Notes: a model not told the origin generated them from the sequence alone. DNA of 64,000 bases from an uncultured Cellvibrio sp. (GCA_946481095.1 CAMLML010000007.1:1-64000); one strand, 5' to 3'. Shown: positions 39,277 through 50,357, counted from the stretch's first letter. Translations and numbers: made by a program.

Positions 39277-40023
39277 TTAACGCCCGCCGCCGACATCCAA
39301 CAGGTGGCCGGTAGTGAAACTGGACTGGTTTGACATTAACCAGAGAATGGCATGAGCGACTTCTATAGGTTCACCTGCACGTTTCATGGGAATTGAGGGC
39401 GCAATTCTAGCGATTCGTCCCGGTTCACCACCCTTGGCGTGGAGTTCAGTATTGATAATGCCAGGTCGGACAGCATTCACTCGAATACCTTCTTCGGCCA
39501 CTTCTTTTGCTAACCCTAAAGTAAAGGTGTCTATAGCACCTTTAGTTGCCGCATAGTCTATGTATTCAAAGGGCGAACCTACTCGCGATGCAATAGATGA
39601 AACATTCACTATGCTACCACCGCGTCCACCTTTTGATTTAGCCATACGTTTGATCGCTTCACGTGCGCAAATAAAACTGCCGATCACATTCACTGCAAAT
39701 AATTTTTGCAATTCATCGTAATCTATTTCTGAAAATAATTTTTGTTGCAAAATGCCAGCGTTGTTCACCAAAGCATCCAATCGGCCATACTTTGTATCAA
39801 TTGCATCAAATGTTTTGAGGATATCTGTTTCGATTCCGACATCGGCTTGCATCATTAAAACATCCGCACCAAGCGCTCTTATTTGTTCTGCAATTTTTTC
39901 TGCAGAGGTTTTATCTTGCAGATAAGTGATCGCGATATCGTATCCATTTTTAGCTGCCAGAAGAGCGGTAGCGGCGCCAATACCATTGCTGCCTCCTGTA
40001 ATTAAGACAATAGGTTTGTTCAT
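39277..40023 (-). CDS. Short-chain dehydrogenase/reductase, SDR family
   Basis: 248 aa from the ATG at 40023, preceded by CAGGAGCG; earlier in-frame starts lack this. Classical SDR: NAD(P)-binding TGGSNGIGAATA, structural NNAG, catalytic Ser (NVSSIAS), Tyr and Lys (YIDYAATKGA), and PG after the active site. Arg/Lys content near the N-terminus does not settle NADH versus NADPH, and the substrate is unknown. Divergent from ompW across 248 bp. Confidence 0.88.
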   Translation of the reverse strand: MNKPIVLITGGSNGIGAATALLAAKNGYDIAITYLQDKTSAEKIAEQIRALGADVLMMQADVGIETDILKTFDAIDTKYGRLDALVNNAGILQQKLFSEIDYDELQKLFAVNVIGSFICAREAIKRMAKSKGGRGGSIVNVSSIASRVGSPFEYIDYAATKGAIDTFTLGLAKEVAEEGIRVNAVRPGIINTELHAKGGEPGRIARIAPSIPMKRAGEPIEVAHAILWLMSNQSSFTTGHLLDVGGGR

Positions 40024-40155
40024 GTCTGCGCTCCTGATTAGGTTGATTTGCAAGAGCTTATAGAAGACCATCGAAAATGTTAAGTAAATAATTCCGGCTG
40101 AAAAACTTTACACTTTACTGGCTAAGCCCAAGCAGAATATTGCTATAAATCAATT

Positions 40156-40173
40156 TTTATTCGAACGAATAAA
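40156..40173. promoter_or_regulatory. Inverted repeat in the SDR-ompW divergent region
   Basis: TTTATTCG-AA-CGAATAAA, a perfect 8-bp inverted repeat with a 2-bp spacer, 133 bp upstream of the SDR start and 99 bp upstream of ompW. Looks like an operator for a dimeric (e.g. TetR-type) regulator; none is encoded beside it. Confidence 0.4.
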
Positions 40174-40197
40174 TAGAGGAGTGTTTGTCAAAAAGAG

Positions 40198-40211
40198 TTG
40201 ATACATATCAA
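40198..40211 (+). promoter_or_regulatory. FNR/ANR box upstream of ompW
   Basis: TTGATACATATCAA is a perfect match to the FNR/ANR consensus TTGAT-N4-ATCAA, centred 67 bp upstream of the ompW ATG. Predicts oxygen-responsive control, in line with FNR control of ompW in enterobacteria. Confidence 0.75.
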
Positions 40212-40271
40212 CAAATGCCTCGTGTGAATTCGTAACACTGACTCCGAGTCAAACGAAAGAGGAATGAAGAT

Positions 40272-40916
40272 ATGCGTCAATTAGTATTAGCCTTGTTGTT
40301 ATCAGGTGGTTGTATTGCTACAGCTCAAGCACATGAAGCGGGAGATTTTTTTCTGCGTGTTGGTGTTGCACAGGTAGCACCTGACGCATCAAGTGAAACT
40401 GTGTTGGGTGGAAAGGTGGACGTTGAAGATGCGACAGGTTTGGGATTTTCAGGAACCTGGTTTTTTTCATCGCAATTTGCTGTAGAAGTTCTGGCTGCAT
40501 TGCCGTTCGAACATGATATTGTCGGTGCCGGCGCACTGGATGGCGTTGACATAGGTAAAACCAAACATCTACCGCCAACAGTATCTTTGCAATATTACCC
40601 GCTAGCGAATGAAACCTTTCAGCCTTATATTGGCATTGGTTTAAATTACACGACATTTTTTGATAGCAGCACCAGTAATCAATTGGATACTGCGTTAGGT
40701 GGCGACACAGATATATCGCTTGATGATTCAACTGGTGTTGCATTCCAGTTAGGTGCGGATCTCAAACTCTCTGAAAATTGGTATTTGAATGCAGCCCTGT
40801 GGAAAATCGACATAGAAACAACCGCTGACATTTCAGTGAATGGCACTCACGCCGCCAGTGTTGATGTGACTATAGATCCAATGGTCTATATGCTCGGTCT
40901 GGGGTATTCGTTTTAA
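40272..40916 (+). CDS. ompW: OmpW-family outer membrane protein
   Basis: 214 aa: signal peptide cleaved after AQAH-type site near residue 20, then an 8-strand barrel with alternating aromatic/hydrophobic strands and a C-terminal Phe (MLGLGYSF). Segments FFLRVGVAQVAP and FQPYIGIGLNYTTFF match the family. OmpW is a narrow hydrophobic channel; its ligand here is unknown. GAGG ribosome site. Convergent with mutS. Confidence 0.9.
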   Translation: MRQLVLALLLSGGCIATAQAHEAGDFFLRVGVAQVAPDASSETVLGGKVDVEDATGLGFSGTWFFSSQFAVEVLAALPFEHDIVGAGALDGVDIGKTKHLPPTVSLQYYPLANETFQPYIGIGLNYTTFFDSSTSNQLDTALGGDTDISLDDSTGVAFQLGADLKLSENWYLNAALWKIDIETTADISVNGTHAASVDVTIDPMVYMLGLGYSF

Positions 40917-40927
40917 GTGATTGAAAT

Positions 40928-40951
40928 AAGTGAGGCGAAATAGCCTCACTT
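40928..40951. terminator. Hairpin overlapping the mutS stop, between ompW and mutS
   Basis: A perfect 9-bp stem, AAGTGAGGC (40928-40936) with GCCTCACTT (40943-40951), 12 bp after ompW; its right arm contains the mutS TGA (40946-40948). There is no T-run on either side, so it may act as an mRNA 3' stabiliser for both convergent genes. Confidence 0.55.
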
Positions 40952-43567
40952 CCCCTTCGAATAAATCTCTTTCAATCGATAAAGTTGTTCCAATGCTTCA
41001 CGTGGACTCAAATTATCCGGATTAATTTTTTTCAATGCATCCAACGCAGGATTTGGCAATACATCAAACAAACCCGATTGCATAACAGGTTGTGATAGCG
41101 GTAATGCAGAAGGCGCTTCCTGCACAACATTTGTTGATTTAATTGCATGCGGATGTTCGCCATTTTCCAAAAGATGCAATTGGTTTTTGGCTTCAGTAAT
41201 TACTCGGTCAGGAATGCCCGCTAACTTGGCGACTTGCAAACCGTAACTCTTGCTGGCGGGGCCTTCTTGCACTTTGTGCAAAAACACAATGCGATCCTGA
41301 TGTTCGGTTGCATCCAGATGCACGTTAACAATCCCAGGAATGGTTTCCGGCAAACTGGTTAATTCAAAATAATGCGTTGCAAATAACGTAAAGGCTTTTA
41401 CTTGTTCAGCAAGATGTTTTGCGCAAGCCCAGGCGAGTGACAAACCATCAAAAGTACTGGTGCCACGGCCGACTTCATCCATCAATACCAAACTTTTGGG
41501 TGTTGCATTGTGCAAAATGTTTGCAGTTTCGGTCATCTCCACCATAAAGGTTGAACGACCACTGGCTAAATCATCGGATGAACCAATACGCGTAAAAATT
41601 TTATCAACCAAACTCAGTGTGACGGATTTTGCCGGTACAAAACTGCCGATGTGCGCTAACAAACAAATCAACGCAGCTTGACGCATGTAAGTCGATTTAC
41701 CGCCCATGTTTGGGCCGGTGATAATCAACATGCGGCGCTGGTGATCAAATTGTAAATCGTTAGGCACGAACGGCGAGCTGCTCACTTGTTCAACCACCGG
41801 ATGTCGCCCACCGATAATCTGCAATTGCGGTGCGTCACTCCACTGCGGACAAGAAAAATTTAATTGAGTCGCGCGTTCGGCGAGATTACACAAGACATCC
41901 AATTCGGAAACCGCTGCGGCAGAATCTTGTAGTTCGATTAAATAATTATTGAGTTTATCAATTAATTCCTCGTACAAGGCTTTTTCGCGAGCTAAAGCGC
42001 GGCTTTGCGCAGAGAGTGCTTTATCTTCAAAGGCTTTTAATTCCGGCGTGATGTAACGCTCAGCATTTTTCAGTGTTTGTCGACGAATATAATCGGCAGG
42101 CGCTTTTTCAGATTGTGCCGAAGTTAATTCAATAAAATATCCGTGAACGCGATTGTAACCAACCTTTAAAGTGGGAATGCCGGTGCGTTCGCGCTCGCGA
42201 ATTTCCAGATCCAATAAATATTGGCCTGCGTTGGTGCTGATGTTGCGCAAATCATCCAACTCAGCATCGTAACCTTCTTTGATCACACCACCATCACGAA
42301 TAACGACAGGTGGATTTTCAATAATGGCTTTATCCAGTAATTCAACAATTGCTGGAAATTCGCTGATGGATGTTGCGAGTTGTTGTAACAGCGGTGATTG
42401 CAACTTGGCAAGGTTGATTTGCAATTGCGGGTAGACCGCGAGCGATAACATCAATCGCGATAAATCACGCGGGCGAGATGAACGCAATGCCAATCGTCCT
42501 AAAATACGTTCCAGATCGCCTATTTGTTTTAAATCATCCTGAATTAATTCGAAGGCATAATTTTTTTGCAGACTACCGATGGCATCCTGGCGTGCTTGTA
42601 ACACATTTTGTGTTCGTAATGGTCGGTGCAACCAGCGACGCAACAAGCGGCTGCCCATTGCGGTTGAGCAACGATTAAGCACAAAAAACAATGTGTGTTC
42701 TTCACCGCCCTGCAAATTAATATCCAATTCCAAATTGCGACGAGTGGCGGCATCCATCTGTACGGCGTCGTCACGATTTTCAAACGCAAGACTGCGCACA
42801 TGGGGCAGGGCAGTGCGCTGGGTTTCGCGTGCGTAATTTAATAAGCAACCGGCGGCGGCAATTGCAATTTTTAAATCTGCGCAACCAAAACCGGATAAAT
42901 CTTTGGTGGCAAATTGTTGGGTGAGTAAGCGCTCTGCTGTGTCGAGATCAAATTCCCAGGGGCCGCGTCGGCGCAAACCTTTTCGATTTTCGATTATGTC
43001 CGGTGTAGTGAGATGATCACTTACCAAAAGTTCTGCGGGATTTAATCGTTGCAATTCACCGAGAACTGCTGCCAGTCCTTCAACTTCCAATACCAAAAAA
43101 CGCCCGCTGGCCATATCCAATGACGCCAGACCGTAAGTTTCATTTTGTTGATGTAATGCGACCAATAAATTATCGCGGCGCGAGTCCAGCAATGCTTCGT
43201 CACTGACTGTACCGGGCGTGACTATGCGCATCACCTTGCGTTCGACAGGCCCCTTGCTGGTTGCCGGGTCGCCAATTTGTTCGCAAATGGCAACCGAGAT
43301 TCCCTCTTTCACTAGTTTGGCGAGATAACCATCGGCAGAATGAAACGGAATGCCCGCCATGGGGATGGGGTCACCGTTGGATTTGCCGCGTGCGGTGAGG
43401 GTGATATCCAAAATCGCCGATGCTTTTTTGGCATCGTCAAAAAATAATTCGTAGAAATCGCCCATGCGATAAAACACCAATTCGTTCGGGTGTTGGGCTT
43501 TTACGCGCAGGTATTGCGCCATCATGGGGGTGTGTTGGTCGAAGGTTTGGGGTGAATCGCTGCTCAT
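40946..43567 (-). CDS. mutS: DNA mismatch repair protein MutS
   Basis: Recognises mismatches and starts methyl-directed repair. 873 aa. The mismatch-binding Phe-x-Glu is in [12 protein letters not shown]; Walker A is [15 protein letters not shown], Walker B is [17 protein letters not shown], and a C-terminal tetramerisation tail is present. No cinA or recA beside it in this window. Confidence 0.98.
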   Translation of the reverse strand: MSSDSPQTFDQHTPMMAQYLRVKAQHPNELVFYRMGDFYELFFDDAKKASAILDITLTARGKSNGDPIPMAGIPFHSADGYLAKLVKEGISVAICEQIGDPATSKGPVERKVMRIVTPGTVSDEALLDSRRDNLLVALHQQNETYGLASLDMASGRFLVLEVEGLAAVLGELQRLNPAELLVSDHLTTPDIIENRKGLRRRGPWEFDLDTAERLLTQQFATKDLSGFGCADLKIAIAAAGCLLNYARETQRTALPHVRSLAFENRDDAVQMDAATRRNLELDINLQGGEEHTLFFVLNRCSTAMGSRLLRRWLHRPLRTQNVLQARQDAIGSLQKNYAFELIQDDLKQIGDLERILGRLALRSSRPRDLSRLMLSLAVYPQLQINLAKLQSPLLQQLATSISEFPAIVELLDKAIIENPPVVIRDGGVIKEGYDAELDDLRNISTNAGQYLLDLEIRERERTGIPTLKVGYNRVHGYFIELTSAQSEKAPADYIRRQTLKNAERYITPELKAFEDKALSAQSRALAREKALYEELIDKLNNYLIELQDSAAAVSELDVLCNLAERATQLNFSCPQWSDAPQLQIIGGRHPVVEQVSSSPFVPNDLQFDHQRRMLIITGPNMGGKSTYMRQAALICLLAHIGSFVPAKSVTLSLVDKIFTRIGSSDDLASGRSTFMVEMTETANILHNATPKSLVLMDEVGRGTSTFDGLSLAWACAKHLAEQVKAFTLFATHYFELTSLPETIPGIVNVHLDATEHQDRIVFLHKVQEGPASKSYGLQVAKLAGIPDRVITEAKNQLHLLENGEHPHAIKSTNVVQEAPSALPLSQPVMQSGLFDVLPNPALDALKKINPDNLSPREALEQLYRLKEIYSKGK

Positions 43568-43652
43568 GGGTCTTATTGGTCAATGATGATCAGGGCGAGC
43601 AGGGTAACAAACAGGGGGAAATCTGCCTATCCGGATTTTTATGCAGATAACC

Positions 43653-43673
43653 AAAACCCTCTGGCAAGAGGGT
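43653..43673 (-). terminator. Terminator of the rhodanese gene
   Basis: ACCCTC/GAGGGT stem with a 6-nt loop, followed on the minus strand by TTTTGGTT, 13 bp after the stop at 43686. Confidence 0.65.
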
Positions 43674-43685
43674 GCGCAACAAAAA

Positions 43686-44000
43686 TTATTTAAAACCTTT
43701 GCTCAATAAATCTTCGTAACCGCCTTCATTAATAGCACCTTTGAAACCCATGGCTTGCAAGGTTTCCATCGCGACACCGGAACGGCGGCCACTGCGACAA
43801 TAGAGACGAATGACATCATCTTTGTTGTGAGTGACTTCGCCAATACGTGCAGAAATTTCTTCGTAGGGAATGTGTACTGCTGCTTGTAAATGACCTGCGT
43901 TGAATTCATCAAGAGTACGTACATCGATCCAAAATTCTTTGCCTGAAACCTGGTTGGACATAAGCAATAATCCTGAAATATGTAAAAGGGAGCGCAGCAT
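43686..44000 (-). CDS. Single-domain rhodanese-like protein
   Basis: 104 aa; IDVRTLDEFNAGHLQAAVHI and active-site loop YCRSGRRSG with the catalytic Cys mark a sulfurtransferase of the PspE/GlpE type. ATG at 44000 has a strong GGAGGGA ribosome site and gives a hydrophobic N-terminus (LLHISGLLLM) that may be a short signal peptide. An ATG at 43961 with its own AGGA would give a cytoplasmic protein without it. Both readings are plausible. Confidence 0.82.
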   Translation of the reverse strand: MLRSLLHISGLLLMSNQVSGKEFWIDVRTLDEFNAGHLQAAVHIPYEEISARIGEVTHNKDDVIRLYCRSGRRSGVAMETLQAMGFKGAINEGGYEDLLSKGFK

Positions 44001-44035
44001 ATCAACTCCCTCCGGATTTATCACTCCATACTGCT

Positions 44036-44569
44036 TCAGGCGCTGGCGAGCAAGCGATCATACTTGCGGCTGAGCATGTCGTAAAACTGTTCGCGTACCT
44101 GATGTATTGCTGATTTGAGTGAGGTAATTTGTTCTGGCGTAATATCTTTGCGTCCGACAAATACTTGTTTGCGATAAATCGCAATTTTGGTGCCGTAAAG
44201 TCTCAGGCTGCGCTCGAGATTCTTCTCGCCTATCATCAACAAGCGCGCTTCTGCTTCTGCCAATTTTTTGAATTCGGCAACCAGATCATTATTGATAACG
44301 TCCAATTCTTGACGTCTTGCTGCAGGCCAGCGATCCCCCAACTGAATGGACTCCACTACCAATGTCGAATATTGGGAAAAAATGTGAGTTACAGTGCCTA
44401 CCTGGGTTGAGACATCCTCAAGTATCTGCAAGCGACGTTGTTCTTTTAAGCCCGAATTGGGTTGGGGTTGCAGGCGCTTCATAATCAAATAACAAGCCAA
44501 TGCCAGTACCAATACCGTCAAAATCAGGGTGATCTGGGGATAAGTAAGACTGAAAAGTGATGTGTCCAT
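44036..44569 (-). CDS. Membrane-anchored hypothetical protein
   Basis: 177 aa, not recognised. One N-terminal transmembrane helix (about residues 12-30, ITLILTVLVLALACYLIM) followed by a charged, mostly helical cytoplasmic or periplasmic region with heptad-like spacing (about 40-170). A strong ribosome site (GAGGAAAG) precedes the ATG. It lies 35 bp upstream of the rhodanese gene on the same strand, so the two may be co-transcribed. Confidence 0.75.
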   Translation of the reverse strand: MDTSLFSLTYPQITLILTVLVLALACYLIMKRLQPQPNSGLKEQRRLQILEDVSTQVGTVTHIFSQYSTLVVESIQLGDRWPAARRQELDVINNDLVAEFKKLAEAEARLLMIGEKNLERSLRLYGTKIAIYRKQVFVGRKDITPEQITSLKSAIHQVREQFYDMLSRKYDRLLASA

Positions 44570-44710
44570 AATCTTTCCTCGCTGCCAAAAAAATGTCGTA
44601 AGACGCTAAATACAGCAGGTTTTGCAATTACCAGGCCATGGAGCAGTAGATTTATGACAGTAAGATGAAAGCGGAAACAAAAATATCATCTAACCTTCTG
44701 CAATCACTGA

Positions 44711-44739
44711 TTGACAGCGCTGTCACGAGTAAGTAAAGT
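44711..44739 (+). promoter_or_regulatory. Sigma-70 promoter of the sRNA candidate
   Basis: TTGACA (44711-44716), a 17-bp spacer, and TAAAGT (44734-44739). The -35 is a perfect consensus and is overlapped by the perfect palindrome TGACAGCGCTGTCA (44712-44725), which could be an operator. Confidence 0.5.
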
Positions 44740-44745
44740 GGCCAA

Positions 44746-44868
44746 CGTGAACTCTTCATAACGCTTTTTCTGGCTTTGGTCAGGTTGTAATAGCCGTCTC
44801 TCACCGTCGATGTCCGGTTGATGCATCGACGTTTCCTCTGCCTTCTGAATTTCAGAAGGCTTTTTTTT
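44746..44868 (+). ncRNA. Candidate small RNA between the 177-aa gene and hisC
   Basis: A promoter, two hairpins and a strong terminator stand together on the plus strand where no plus-strand gene exists (the nearest upstream, ompW, ends 3.8 kb away). Predicted RNA of about 120 nt: a hairpin CGTCGATG/CATCGACG (44805-44812 with 44824-44831, 11-nt loop), a single-stranded UUUCCUCU stretch, then the terminator. That C/U stretch can pair with GAGGAAA Shine-Dalgarno sequences, such as that of the adjacent 44036-44569 gene, tsf and skp. It lacks GGA-loop repeats, so it is not an RsmY/RsmZ-type RNA. Confidence 0.5.
44840..44868 (+). terminator. Strong plus-strand terminator of the sRNA candidate
   Basis: GCCTTCTGAA/TTCAGAAGGC inverted repeat followed by eight T residues (44861-44868). 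Confidence 0.85.
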
Positions 44869-44917
44869 GTTCTTTAAAACCTTTGAGCAGGAAGCAGTTT
44901 TTGCTTGATTTCACATC

Positions 44918-44937
44918 ATCCCTGCGAAAGCAGGGAT
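44918..44937. repeat. ATCCCTGC-GAAA-GCAGGGAT hairpin repeat after hisC
   Basis: A perfect 8-bp stem with a GAAA loop, 14 bp after the hisC stop. A related element is at 53126-53150. Such dispersed hairpins are common in proteobacterial intergenic regions. Confidence 0.6.
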
Positions 44938-44950
44938 CCAGCCTTTGATT

Positions 44951-46006
44951 TTATTGAAGTTGTTTAATGACGTTGATGACTAGTTGCATTTCTTCCGGCG
45001 TGCCGATTGTTATGCGTAAGTAATCAATAATTCGCGGATCTTTGAAGTGGCGCACCAGAATTTTATTGTCCCGTAATTGCTGAGCGAGAGATACTGCATC
45101 AGTAAATTCCGGTTTTACAAAAATAAAATTGGCTTGGGATGGCAAAACAGTAAAACCCAATTTCTTTAGTTCATTTGTTGTCCATTCACGGGTGAAAATA
45201 ATTTTGTTGGTTGATTCGACAAAATAGGGTTTGTCTTCAAATGCAGCGATTGCTGCTGCTTCGGCAATACGATCAAGCGGATAAGAATTGAAGCTGTTTT
45301 TAACTATGTCCAAAGCCTCTATCAATTTTTGATTGCCTATCGCCAAACCGACGCGCATTCCCGCCAGAGAACGCGACTTGGACAATGTTTGCACCACCAA
45401 CAAATTTTCATATTGGTCGATTAGTGTTGCTGCTGTTTGTGCTCCGAAATCAACGTAAGCTTCATCAATCACTACCACAGATTGCGGATTGCTTTTCAGG
45501 CAATTTTCTATTTCCAATAGAGGTTTGCCGATAGCAGTAGGTGCATTGGGATTGGGGAAAATGATTCCGCCATTCGGTTTTTTGTATTCATTTAAATCTA
45601 TAGTGAAATCATTTTTTAATGGAATTTGTTCATAGTTGATACGAAATAAATTGCAATAAACCGTGTAAAAACTGTAGGTGATGTCAGGAAATAAAATCGC
45701 TTTTTCCTGCTGGAAAAAAGCTATAAATACCAGTGCTAAAATTTCATCTGAGCCGTTGCCAACAAATACCTGCGTTGGTTTTACACCATAGTAACTGGCG
45801 ATAGTATTTTTTAATTTTTTTGAATTCGGATCAGGATACAAGCGCAATTTTGCAATCATGTCTTCAGTCAATAATTGCTTGACGGCAGGTGAAGGTGGAT
45901 AGGGGTTTTCGTTGGTGTTGAGTTTAATAAGCCCCTCTATTTGTGGTTGTTCTCCCGGCGTATAGGGCTCCAGTTTACTCAGCAGCGGGCTCCATAAAGT
46001 TGACAT
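44951..46006 (-). CDS. hisC: Histidinol-phosphate aminotransferase
   Basis: PLP enzyme of histidine synthesis. 351 aa from the ATG at 46006, which has GAGA at a proper distance; the ATG 6 bp upstream is too close to it. [12 protein letters not shown] at the N-terminus, [21 protein letters not shown], and the PLP Lys in [14 protein letters not shown] fit class I/II aminotransferase HisC. No other his genes are near. Divergent from the protease gene. Confidence 0.93.
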   Translation of the reverse strand: MSTLWSPLLSKLEPYTPGEQPQIEGLIKLNTNENPYPPSPAVKQLLTEDMIAKLRLYPDPNSKKLKNTIASYYGVKPTQVFVGNGSDEILALVFIAFFQQEKAILFPDITYSFYTVYCNLFRINYEQIPLKNDFTIDLNEYKKPNGGIIFPNPNAPTAIGKPLLEIENCLKSNPQSVVVIDEAYVDFGAQTAATLIDQYENLLVVQTLSKSRSLAGMRVGLAIGNQKLIEALDIVKNSFNSYPLDRIAEAAAIAAFEDKPYFVESTNKIIFTREWTTNELKKLGFTVLPSQANFIFVKPEFTDAVSLAQQLRDNKILVRHFKDPRIIDYLRITIGTPEEMQLVINVIKQLQ

Positions 46007-46057
46007 TTGCATTTCTCGTTTGGTATTTGCTATCGGGCTGCGGAGTATACCTTAATC

Positions 46058-46086
46058 GGAACTTTTTGCGATTTGCATAAGTCAGA
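46058..46086 (+). promoter_or_regulatory. Sigma-E/AlgU-type promoter of the DegP/MucD-like gene
   Basis: GGAACTT (46058-46064), a 17-bp spacer and TCAGA (46082-46086) closely match the AlgU/RpoE consensus GAACTT-N16/17-TCTGA, 49 bp upstream of the start codon. Envelope-stress control is expected for this protease family. Confidence 0.6.
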
Positions 46087-46134
46087 GGGCTGATATTTTC
46101 TTTTTGTCTTTTTTTGAATAATTGAGGTTTGGTT

Positions 46135-47529
46135 ATGCGTCAATTTTTGTTTTGTTGGGGATTGATAATCGGTATTTTGACTGCAGGTTTTACTCAGGCA
46201 GACTTACCGGATTTTACGGACTTGATTGAAAAAAATTCACCTGCCGTTGTGAAAATTACGGCTACCAGTCGTACCTCTCCGCACCAATTAAACAAAGGTG
46301 TACCACCGGGTATGCAGCAACAAATACCGGAGATTTTTCGCGAGTTGTTGGAGCAGCGTCAAATACCAAGAGAGCAGGGAGCATTGGGTACCGGTTTTAT
46401 CATTGATGCCGATGGTTATATTTTGACAAATGATCATGTGGTGGACGCGGCGACCGATATCAAAGTGGTCTTGAGTGATCAGCGTGAATTTGAAGCAAAA
46501 TTGGTCGGTCACGACGAACGTTCTGATTTGGCCCTGTTGAAAATTGACGCGAAGAATTTGCCAAAATTGACACTGGCTAAAAACGAAAATTTGAAAGTAG
46601 GTCAATGGGTTATCGCTATCGGATCACCTTACGGGCTCGATTATTCTGCCAGTGCAGGAATTGTGAGTGCGATTGGTCGTGCTATTCCCTCCGCCCATTC
46701 GGAAAGCACTTATGTGCCTTTTATCCAGACAGATCTGGCGATTAATCCGGGCAATTCCGGTGGCCCCCTGTTTAATCTTGACGGGGAGGTGGTTGGTATC
46801 AATTCGCAAATTTTCTCTCCTACAGGCAGCTCGGTTGGTTTGTCTTTCGCCATACCTTCCACGCTCGCTTTGGATGTGGTCACCCAGTTGAAAGAAAAAG
46901 GACGAGTTGACAGGGGGTGGTTGGGTGTTTATCTGCAGGAAGTGGATAAAGGGTTGGCTAATTCATTAGGTTTGGATAAACCCAAAGGTGCATTGGTGAA
47001 TGATGTCACTGAAGGCGGTCCTGCTGATAAAGCGGGAATCAAAGCCGGTGATGTGATTATCCGTTATGGATCAAATGTCATTAATCATTCCAGCGATTTA
47101 CCCCATTTGGTTGGTCGTACACGTCCCGATACTAAAGTTGAACTGACGATTATCCGCAAAGCCAAAGAGCAGTCTATAGATGTACGAATTGGCAGTCTTC
47201 CCGGTTCGCCGGAGGAAATTCAGGCGCAGGCTCCGGCAAAAAATAACAAACTCAACAACGATCCGCTCGGGTTACAACTGGTTATTTATGAGCAAAATGA
47301 ACGAGGGCCAAGTGCCGGTGTGCTGGTGCAAAATGTAAAACCGGAAAGTCCGGCGGCCAAAGCGGGTCTTCGCCCCGGCGATGTGATTACCCAACTGGCG
47401 TTCACTGAAATTAACAATTTGAATGATTACCAAAAAGTCGTGAAAGGTCTGAAGAAAAATGAAACCTATGCAATTCGTTTCTTCCGCGAGGGCCGGGCAG
47501 TTTTCCGCTCGCTGGTGATTGAAGACTAA
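46135..47529 (+). CDS. mucD: Periplasmic serine protease/chaperone, Do/MucD family
   Basis: 464 aa from the ATG at 46135 with GAGG upstream (the TTG 6 bp earlier is less likely). Signal peptide cleaved after TQA; trypsin-like domain with His101 (TNDHVVDAA), Asp131 (DERSDLALL) and Ser208 (NPGNSGGPL); two PDZ domains (about 260-350 and 370-460). Degrades misfolded periplasmic proteins. Placement next to lepA matches mucD in Pseudomonas, but algU, mucA and mucB are not upstream here. Confidence 0.93.
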   Translation: MRQFLFCWGLIIGILTAGFTQADLPDFTDLIEKNSPAVVKITATSRTSPHQLNKGVPPGMQQQIPEIFRELLEQRQIPREQGALGTGFIIDADGYILTNDHVVDAATDIKVVLSDQREFEAKLVGHDERSDLALLKIDAKNLPKLTLAKNENLKVGQWVIAIGSPYGLDYSASAGIVSAIGRAIPSAHSESTYVPFIQTDLAINPGNSGGPLFNLDGEVVGINSQIFSPTGSSVGLSFAIPSTLALDVVTQLKEKGRVDRGWLGVYLQEVDKGLANSLGLDKPKGALVNDVTEGGPADKAGIKAGDVIIRYGSNVINHSSDLPHLVGRTRPDTKVELTIIRKAKEQSIDVRIGSLPGSPEEIQAQAPAKNNKLNNDPLGLQLVIYEQNERGPSAGVLVQNVKPESPAAKAGLRPGDVITQLAFTEINNLNDYQKVVKGLKKNETYAIRFFREGRAVFRSLVIED

Positions 47530-47541
47530 GTCTTTCTTAAC

Positions 47542-47571
47542 CTGACATAAGGGGATTAAATCCGCTAGAAT
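47542..47571 (+). promoter_or_regulatory. Promoter candidate for lepA-lepB
   Basis: CTGACA (47542-47547), an 18-bp spacer, TAGAAT (47566-47571), then a G/C-rich discriminator. Both hexamers differ from consensus at one position. Confidence 0.55.
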
Positions 47572-47584
47572 GCGCGCACTTTTG

Positions 47585-47605
47585 CTCCGGCTGTAATGGC
47601 CGGAG
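47585..47605 (+). promoter_or_regulatory. Hairpin in the lepA leader
   Basis: CTCCGGC/GCCGGAG, a perfect 7-bp stem with a 7-nt loop, 30 bp upstream of the lepA GTG. It would be at the 5' end of a transcript from the TAGAAT promoter and may stabilise the mRNA. Confidence 0.45.
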
Positions 47606-47634
47606 TTCCCCCTAACCTCAGGTAGTTAACCTCT

Positions 47635-49434
<1,800 letters not shown>

Positions 49435-49451
49435 TTATAAAGGCTTAAATA

Positions 49452-50333
49452 ATGACAGAAATACTTGCCAAACTGCTTACCTATGGGCTTCCTTTTATTG
49501 TGTTGTTCATGGGGTTGGTCTGGATAATTGACATATTATTTTTTGCAAAAAAACGTCGCCAGAAAGTTGCGGATGTCGATAAAAAGTTTAATCCGCATGA
49601 AAAAATGTCTGAAGCTGAAAACAAAGCCTATCAGGCCGCAAAAGGAGAAGCTGCTATCGAACCTGGTATTGTTGAGATTTCCAAATCATTTTTTCCTGTG
49701 TTGTGTTTTGTTTTTGTCATGCGTTCGTTTTTATTTGAGCCATTCCAAATACCCTCGGGCTCGATGATTCCGACATTAAAAATCGGTGATTTTATTCTGG
49801 TGAATAAATTTACCTATGGGATCCGTATGCCTATACTGAATACAGTTGTGATCCCGATGAATAAACCACAACGTGGTGAAGTAATGGTCTTTTATCCGCC
49901 ACATCAACCAAAAGTCAGTTTCATTAAACGTGTGATAGGTTTGCCAGGGGATAAAATAAGTTACACCAACAATCGTCTCTACATTAACGGTAAGGAGATT
50001 GCTCAGACAGAGTTAAGTACTACATTTCCTGAAATAGGATCTGAATGTATGGGGCTGCGATCACAATACATAGTGACCGAAGAATTACTGACTGACAAAA
50101 CGCATAAAATGCAAAAGTGCGAAGTGCCGGGTGGATTGAGCCGTGATGGGCATTGGACTGTGCCTGAAGGTCACTATTTTATGATGGGTGATAATCGTGA
50201 CAACAGTGCGGATAGTCGTGCCTGGGGTTACGTGCCTGAACAAAATATAGTGGGCAAAGCAATTCTGGTCTGGATGCATTGGGATGAATTCTGGAGCATT
50301 CCCAGTTTCGATACAGTGGGTTCTATTGAGTAA
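49452..50333 (+). CDS. lepB: Signal peptidase I
   Basis: Removes signal peptides of exported proteins at the inner membrane. 293 aa with two N-terminal transmembrane segments, the catalytic Ser in PSGSMIPTL and the general-base Lys in FIKRVIGLPGD, and the C-terminal GDNRDNSADSR box. Co-transcribed with lepA, as in many proteobacteria. Confidence 0.97.
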   Translation: MTEILAKLLTYGLPFIVLFMGLVWIIDILFFAKKRRQKVADVDKKFNPHEKMSEAENKAYQAAKGEAAIEPGIVEISKSFFPVLCFVFVMRSFLFEPFQIPSGSMIPTLKIGDFILVNKFTYGIRMPILNTVVIPMNKPQRGEVMVFYPPHQPKVSFIKRVIGLPGDKISYTNNRLYINGKEIAQTELSTTFPEIGSECMGLRSQYIVTEELLTDKTHKMQKCEVPGGLSRDGHWTVPEGHYFMMGDNRDNSADSRAWGYVPEQNIVGKAILVWMHWDEFWSIPSFDTVGSIE

Positions 50334-50357
50334 CTACAACGAAGAGGGGTTAGGCAA

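Noticed and set aside
44712..44725. Perfect 14-bp palindrome TGACAGCGCTGTCA taken alone as an operator
   Set aside because: A few such palindromes are expected by chance in 64 kb; it is reported only as part of the sRNA promoter.
44704..44826. Minus-strand 40-codon frame (ATG at 44826) with a good GAGG ribosome site
   Set aside because: Its start lies inside the sRNA hairpin arm, and the plus-strand promoter and T8 terminator around it favour an RNA gene. Kept as the main alternative reading of this stretch.
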